Shown here: positions 60,701-64,000 of the stretch, one piece after another | How positions within the stretch are numbered: position 1 is the stretch's first letter | Layout: the number at the start of each line of letters is the position of its first letter | NCBI GenBank assembly: GCA_963921795.1 | Contig: OY997642.1 | Span: forward strand, 57,868,021 to 57,932,020 | Direction: 5' to 3' | From: Nannobrachium achirus | Taxonomy: Eukaryota > Chordata > Actinopteri > Myctophiformes > Myctophidae | DNA length: 64,000 bases | Translations under genes and position numbers: made by a program | The notes under the pieces: model-generated | What the model was told of the DNA's origin: nothing | The model's database searches: none | The model's input: only the letters and a program-made list of their open reading frames with translations

Positions 60701-62947
60701 ATGGCGCGGCTCTTGGTCCCGCTGAAATGTGGATTTCACGCACAAAGGCGAAAACTGCCGTTTATTCTTCGACAGACGAGTTCGTTTCATGCGTGGAACC
60801 ACAAGGACGGAGATGAACGCCGCCACAACCATCAACATAATAAAACATGTCACCTGTTGAGGTCCACAGCCAACCTAAGAACGGCACCATGGAGTGTCAA
60901 CAACACTGGAAACTGTCGTCGGATCTTGGAATCTGCAAATTATTTGCAAGTGACGGACAAGCGGACATGTTGGCATGGAAACGCAGGCGGAGGACTGAAT
61001 GCCGACCCCAAAAATGTGCTGAAGGAGGTGAATTCTGACCAGATTCTGTCTGCGATGCTTTCGTATGTGTGGCCCAAGGACAGGCCAGATCTACGGAAGA
61101 GTGTGGCTGTCTCTCTGGGGCTGCTGGCTGCTGCTAAGATGATCAATGTGGCGGTACCCTACATTTTTAAGCATGCGGTGGACAAGCTCAACCCGATGTC
61201 GGGACACATGCTGAACCTGAATGACGCGCCAAGCACTGTGGCTACCACGGCAACAGCCCTGCTGATTGGCTATGGTGTGGCACGGGCGGGCGCAGCCCTC
61301 TTCAATGAGCTGAGGAACGCTGAGTTCGGCAAGGTGGCACAGAGCTCCATCCGTAGGATCGCCAAGGATGTGTTCCTCCACCTGCACAACCTGGACCTGG
61401 ACTTCCACCTGAGCCGGCAGACGGGCGCGCTGTCCAAGGCCATCGACCGCGGGACGCGAGGCATCTCCTTCGTCCTCAGCGCCCTGGTCTTCAACTTGGG
61501 GCCCACCGTCTTTGAGATGGGCCTTGTCAGTGCCATCCTGTATTATAACTGTGGTGGAGAGATTGCGGCCGTGGCTGTGGGAACGTTAACGGCGTACACA
61601 GCCTTCACCATCCTAGTCACTCAATGGAGGACTCGTTTCCGGGTGGAGATGAACAAAGCAGACAACGAGGCGGGAAACGCAGCCATCGACTCCCTCCTCA
61701 ACTATGAGACCGTTAAGTATTTCAACAACGAGAGGTATGAAGCAGAGCGGTACGATGGTTACCTGCAGACGTACGAGCATGCTTCCCTGAAGACCACAGA
61801 AACACTGGCCATGCTTAACTTTGGACAGAGCGCCATCTTCTCTGTGGGCCTCACAACTATCATGGTGATGGCCAGCCAGGGCATCATGGCAGGCGACATG
61901 ACGGTAGGAGACCTGGTGATGGTGAACGGCCTGCTGTTTCAGCTCTCGCTTCCTCTCAACTTTTTGGGTACCGTGTACAGGGAGACCAGACAGGCGCTCA
62001 TCGACATGAACACACTCTTCACCCTGCTCAGTGTGGACACCAAGATCAAGGAGAAGGATCTGGCTCCAGCACTGACCGTTATGCCGCAGGACGCCACAAT
62101 CCGCTTCGAGGATGTCTACTTCGAGTACCTGGAGGGCCAGAAGGTCCTGAACGGCGTGTCCTTTGAGGTGCCCGCCGGGAAAAAGGTGGCGATCGTCGGA
62201 AGGAGTGGGTCAGGGAAGAGCACCATCGTGCGCATGTTGTTCCGCTTCTATGAGCCCCAGCAGGGGAACATCTACATCGCTGGTCAGAACATCAAGGATG
62301 TCAGCCTGGACAGCCTGAGGAAGTCTGTGGGCGTCATCCCTCAGGATAGTGTTCTGTTCCACAACACCATCTTCTACAACCTGCAGTATGGGAACATCAA
62401 GGCCACTGCAGAGGATGTGTACCGAGTGGCGCGGCTGGCTGGCCTCCACGATGCCATCCTCAAGATGCCAAATGGCTACGACACCCAGGTCGGTGAGAGA
62501 GGCCTCAAACTGTCAGGAGGGGAGAAGCAGCGTGTGGCCATTGCTCGCGCCATACTGAAGGACCGGCCCATTCTGCTGTACGATGAGGCCACATCCTCCC
62601 TGGACTCTATTACAGAAGAGGTCATTCTGAGGTCCATGAAGGAGATGGTCAAAGACAGAACATCAGTGTTCATCGCCCACAGACTGTCCACCATCGCTGA
62701 CGCTGACGAGATCATCGTCCTCAATCAGGGTAAAGTAGCGGAGCGCGGAGACCACGCCACGCTCCTGAGCACGCCCGGCAGTCTGTACGCTGACCTGTGG
62801 AACACCCAGAACAGCAAGATCCTCAACAGCAACGGCGCGGCCGAGCCGCCTACTGAAAAGCGCCCGTCCGCCAAAGAGGAGGAGAGGAAGAAACTGCAGG
62901 AGGAGATCATGAACGGCGTGAAGGGCTGCGGAAACTGCTCCTGCTGA
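60701..62947 (+). CDS. abcb7: mitochondrial ABC transporter ABCB7 (ATM1 type), intronless
   Basis: 748 residues, close to the length of vertebrate ABCB7. The family sits in the inner mitochondrial membrane as a homodimer and exports a glutathione-linked sulfur/iron-sulfur precursor to the cytosol for Fe-S protein assembly and heme balance. The N-terminal ~100 residues are basic and fit a targeting sequence. The membrane domain spans about 125-430 ([53 protein letters not shown]). In the ATPase domain: Walker [10 protein letters not shown] at 500-508, signature LSGGEKQRV at 604-612, Walker B ILLYDE at 624-629, H-loop His at 660. The C-terminus KGCGNCSC is typical. The known vertebrate gene has many introns; here there is none and no defect, which indicates a retrocopy that stayed functional. 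Start chosen at ATG 60701 (aacaacATGG). Confidence 0.93.
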   Translation: MARLLVPLKCGFHAQRRKLPFILRQTSSFHAWNHKDGDERRHNHQHNKTCHLLRSTANLRTAPWSVNNTGNCRRILESANYLQVTDKRTCWHGNAGGGLNADPKNVLKEVNSDQILSAMLSYVWPKDRPDLRKSVAVSLGLLAAAKMINVAVPYIFKHAVDKLNPMSGHMLNLNDAPSTVATTATALLIGYGVARAGAALFNELRNAEFGKVAQSSIRRIAKDVFLHLHNLDLDFHLSRQTGALSKAIDRGTRGISFVLSALVFNLGPTVFEMGLVSAILYYNCGGEIAAVAVGTLTAYTAFTILVTQWRTRFRVEMNKADNEAGNAAIDSLLNYETVKYFNNERYEAERYDGYLQTYEHASLKTTETLAMLNFGQSAIFSVGLTTIMVMASQGIMAGDMTVGDLVMVNGLLFQLSLPLNFLGTVYRETRQALIDMNTLFTLLSVDTKIKEKDLAPALTVMPQDATIRFEDVYFEYLEGQKVLNGVSFEVPAGKKVAIVGRSGSGKSTIVRMLFRFYEPQQGNIYIAGQNIKDVSLDSLRKSVGVIPQDSVLFHNTIFYNLQYGNIKATAEDVYRVARLAGLHDAILKMPNGYDTQVGERGLKLSGGEKQRVAIARAILKDRPILLYDEATSSLDSITEEVILRSMKEMVKDRTSVFIAHRLSTIADADEIIVLNQGKVAERGDHATLLSTPGSLYADLWNTQNSKILNSNGAAEPPTEKRPSAKEEERKKLQEEIMNGVKGCGNCSC

Positions 62948-63652
62948 GAGGAGCGGAGGAGGAGCAGTTAGGAGGTCCCCTTCCTGTCCCGCTGTCGTTA
63001 TCCTCCTCCTCCACAAGAGGCCGGCGCTGGTCGGATTGCTCTGCGACGTTCATGAACACATGATGAACTCCTCCTCCTGAAGCGAGAGGTTACAGGAGCC
63101 AGACTGGTATCCCTCAAACCACTGGTGCTCATGGGAGGGAATAATGTTCAGGGAAAAGGAGAGGTTCTAACCACAAGGGCATAAAGAATGGTCCAGCCAC
63201 TGAAAGTGGGTTTTGAGAGTAAAAGGCCTTTAATTAAATAGACACCCCTCCTCGAAAGCAGTCAGAGCCAGCGTGCCATTGGATGACGTCCAAGGGGCTG
63301 TGCTTTATGTGACGCACAAACTGCAAAAACACATTGTCTGTTAGCCTACGTTTTTCTGACATTGCACATGGACACGCCTTTACCCACTTGAACCCCAGTG
63401 TTCTGTTCTGGGGACGAACATTCGGCGGAAATATTTTGCATCAAGCAAGAAAAGCAGGTCCCCTAGGCTAGTATAGAGCCTTGGGGGACTCCGGTCAAGT
63501 GTACAGGGTTTAGGTGGTCAATGGGCTTTGGCAACAGATGAGGCCGCACACACGTAATGAACCAGACACATGCCTTGGCGTTAACCTATGAATTATGTTG
63601 ATTTGAATTTATCCTGATGTGAAAGAAATAATTACAGAAGAAGTAGAAGAAA

Positions 63653-63658
63653 AATAAA
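63653..63658 (+). terminator. probable polyadenylation signal of abcb7
   Basis: AATAAA about 700 bases after the stop, in an AG-rich stretch and followed by gttgttaatgg. It is the first full consensus found downstream. No genomic poly(A) tract follows, so an old retrocopy tail, if any, has decayed. Confidence 0.5.
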
Positions 63659-64000
63659 GGTTGTTAATGGACAACCAAAATCAGTTGGAAATATTACATC
63701 TTGATGTGGCCTCATAATTAAACGTAATGTTGATATGTCACTCTGACTATCCAGAAAATGATAACATGGCACTTCATGTCAAAAAGGTTGCCAACCCCTG
63801 CATTACTCCTATATATGATGTGCTTAGCGTTTCAAGCCAATAGGTGGCACTGTTGCCACTCATTACATATATTAAAGCTTTACCTGGGACAAGTTGGTCT
63901 TTGCGACAGTCATAGCCTAGAAGAGCATGCCAAGACTGAAGGGTCGGCCCAGAGCAATGGTCATACAATGTCACTGTTTTCTGGGTCCATGGTATTACTG
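63659..64000. other. hAT end fragment; no gene recognised
   Basis: aaaaggttgcCAACCCCTG near 63783-63801 looks like the right end of a hAT element; its left end was not found. The 66-codon minus frame beyond it has no domain. Confidence 0.4.

Overview
This is vertebrate nuclear DNA, almost certainly from a teleost fish. The evidence is a multi-exon scavenger-receptor gene, a fish-type C2H2 zinc-finger gene, vertebrate-type LINEs (L1 and Tx1-like ORF1s), tRNA-derived SINEs with the usual fish tail, long CA/GA microsatellites, and very many small hAT-type elements with clear 8-bp target duplications. No software was run. Exon limits were placed by eye from GT/AG sites, reading frame and alignment between repeated modules.

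Left edge to 5.7 kb: the start of a minus-strand SRCR gene (signal-peptide exon 5625-5700, partial SRCR exon 1-68), with the space between filled by SINEs, tandem repeats and two nested hAT elements. 8.9-35.7 kb: one large minus-strand SRCR gene. A signal-peptide exon (35599-35659) is followed by 20 SRCR domains in ten doublets. Each doublet is an 8-cysteine module (A) and then a 6-cysteine module (B) that always lacks the C2 and C7 positions. Every module is one phase 1-1 exon except B6, which is split by a 902-bp intron. The open array codes for about 2,050 residues; I recognised no transmembrane or tail exon. Its introns hold a nearly whole non-LTR retrotransposon, hAT elements, a Tx1-like fragment and many microsatellites.

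35.5-40.8 kb: a 1.85-kb tandem duplication that carries a second copy of the signal-peptide exon, with a 3'-truncated L1 holding an open ORF1 at the junction. 41.3-47.8 kb: a hAT element, then a minus-strand zinc-finger pseudogene cut by a nested 3.6-kb hAT insertion. 49.4-54.2 kb: a four-exon minus-strand gene of the Myb/SANT-like (NAIF1-like) type, with a 422-bp hAT sitting at its exon 3/exon 4 junction. 56.0-58.6 kb: a young miniature LTR element fossil. 60.7-62.9 kb: a complete intronless plus-strand abcb7 coding sequence for the mitochondrial ABC transporter, followed by a plausible polyadenylation signal.

The most unusual signals are: (1) a palindromic core built on GATCTACAAGCTC that recurs at about 16 places inside otherwise unrelated hAT-like elements; (2) the strict A-B doublet design of the SRCR gene, with coordinated loss of one disulfide pair; (3) an apparent intron gain inside one SRCR domain; (4) an intronless abcb7; and (5) two large foldback elements that share a core but not their arms.
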